Assembly (NCBI GenBank): GCA_016937725.1
Contig: JAFGVZ010000145.1
Span: 1-7,013 of the forward strand
Reading direction: 5' to 3'
From: Paracoccaceae bacterium
Lineage (GTDB): Bacteria; Pseudomonadota; Alphaproteobacteria; Rhodobacterales; Rhodobacteraceae
DNA length: 7,013 bases
The translations under genes were made by a program, and so were the position numbers. A model generated the notes under the pieces. It saw only the letters and a program-made list of their open reading frames with translations. It ran no database searches and was not told the origin of the DNA. Below, piece after piece: positions 6,569 through 7,013 of this stretch; the stretch's first letter is position 1; each line of letters opens with the position of its first letter.

Positions 6569-6803
6569 TCGATGATTCTCCTCACAGTGTCATCCCATTG
6601 ATCTCTGAACAGAAACTAGGCCAAGACAGCGCATAAATTGACGATTTCCTACACTGAATAATGGTATCCGTGTTCAATCTTATTATCGCGACCCAAGTCG
6701 AAGTTAAGCACCCTGCGACGAGCAAAATGGTAGGAAGTGGCTACAATGAAGCGGAGGGTTCTGCTCTAGCTGTGTTTGACCTCACGCGTTCTTCCTGCAG
6801 CTC
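6569..6803. other. Gene-free low-GC spacer
   Basis: Apart from the ribosome site and presumed promoter of the lipoprotein gene at its left end, I see no supportable gene here on either strand. GC is about 40-48% by line count. A plus-strand reading frame from 6661 lacks a ribosome site, and its second part only mirrors the MORN gene. No tRNA, terminator, transposase remnant or flanking repeat was recognised. Confidence 0.5.
6578..6583 (-). promoter_or_regulatory. Ribosome binding site of the small lipoprotein gene
   Basis: GAGGAG on the minus strand, nine bases before the ATG at 6568. It supports this short gene being real and fixes its start. Confidence 0.7.
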
Positions 6804-7013
6804 TCACTCCCCATCCCGGACCGTCATCACTCCGTCTTCCCAGTCGCCCGACAGCACTTCGCCGGTGGCGTAGCGCAGCACCCCGGTGCCGGAACGTTGG
6901 CCGTTGACGAATTCGCCCTCATAGACATCGCCCGTCGCATAGGTCGCAATGCCCGTCCCGGTGATCTCTCCCGCCAGCCACTCGCCTTCATAAACGAACC
7001 CGTCGGCCAGTTC
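6804..7013 (-). CDS. MORN-repeat protein, C-terminal end (begins beyond the right edge)
   Basis: The last 69 residues of a minus-strand gene whose start lies beyond base 7013; the stop is TGA at 6804-6806. Two exact-length 23-residue MORN repeats are visible: YEGEWLAGEITGTGIATYAT... (8-30 of the visible part) and YEGEFVNGQRSGTGVLRYAT... (31-53). A partial third, LSGDWEDG, precedes a short tail (VMTVRDGE). Each repeat has the consensus Y-x-G-x-W/F ... G-x-G ... Y-A-T-G. MORN repeats stack as beta-hairpins and serve in membrane or protein contacts. In bacteria most are poorly characterised, so I give no specific role. Repeats presumably continue upstream, as the visible part opens with the end of another unit (ELADGFV). 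Its GC content is high again, unlike the adjacent spacer. Confidence 0.88.
   Translation of the reverse strand, partial: ELADGFVYEGEWLAGEITGTGIATYATGDVYEGEFVNGQRSGTGVLRYATGEVLSGDWEDGVMTVRDGE

Noticed and set aside
6690..6735. Stretch with GAAGTTAAGC ... GCG-CGA ... ATGGTAG, reminiscent of the 5S rRNA core
   Set aside because: No closing terminal helix or full 5S layout around it, spacing is off, and alphaproteobacterial 5S differs at this site. Probably coincidence; a covariance-model search for 5S rRNA would settle it.
6661..6873. Plus-strand reading frame of 70 residues in the low-GC spacer
   Set aside because: No Shine-Dalgarno, no recognisable motif, and its C-terminal third is antisense to the MORN gene.

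Overview
The window looks like chromosomal DNA from an alphaproteobacterium, most likely Rhodobacteraceae. The coding regions are GC-rich, the LptD carries a CxxC-P...PLW element that I associate with alphaproteobacterial LptD, and lptF, lptG, lptD and surA follow one another. The assignment rests on protein and gene-order recognition from memory, not on a search.

Left two thirds (1-4811, minus strand): an outer-membrane biogenesis operon read right to left. It holds lptF, lptG, lptD and the 5' part of surA, which runs off the left edge. lptF/lptG share an ATGA overlap and lptG/lptD a TGATG overlap, so the three are probably translationally coupled. LptF and LptG form the membrane part of the LPS-extracting ABC transporter. 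LptD is the outer-membrane LPS translocon, and SurA is a periplasmic chaperone for outer-membrane beta-barrels such as LptD. The genes lptA, lptB, lptC and lptE are not in the window. A 125-base gap with a small inverted repeat separates lptD from surA, and surA has alternative upstream in-frame starts there.

Middle (4812-6144): a 130-base divergent intergenic region, then a complete soluble bacterial cytochrome P450 on the plus strand with a strong Shine-Dalgarno. No redox partner, regulator or other metabolic gene accompanies it.

Right (6145-7013): a patch of clearly lower GC (about 46% by hand count over 6241-6780, against 60-77% in lines sampled from the neighbouring genes). It contains one small lipoprotein gene with a BamE/SmpA-like motif and about 235 bases with no gene I can support. 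The right edge holds the C-terminal end of a MORN-repeat protein (minus strand), back at high GC.

I find no CRISPR array, tRNA, rRNA, transposase or convincing new multi-gene system. The points most worth a second look are the P450 placed directly against the essential lpt operon and the low-GC lipoprotein patch.
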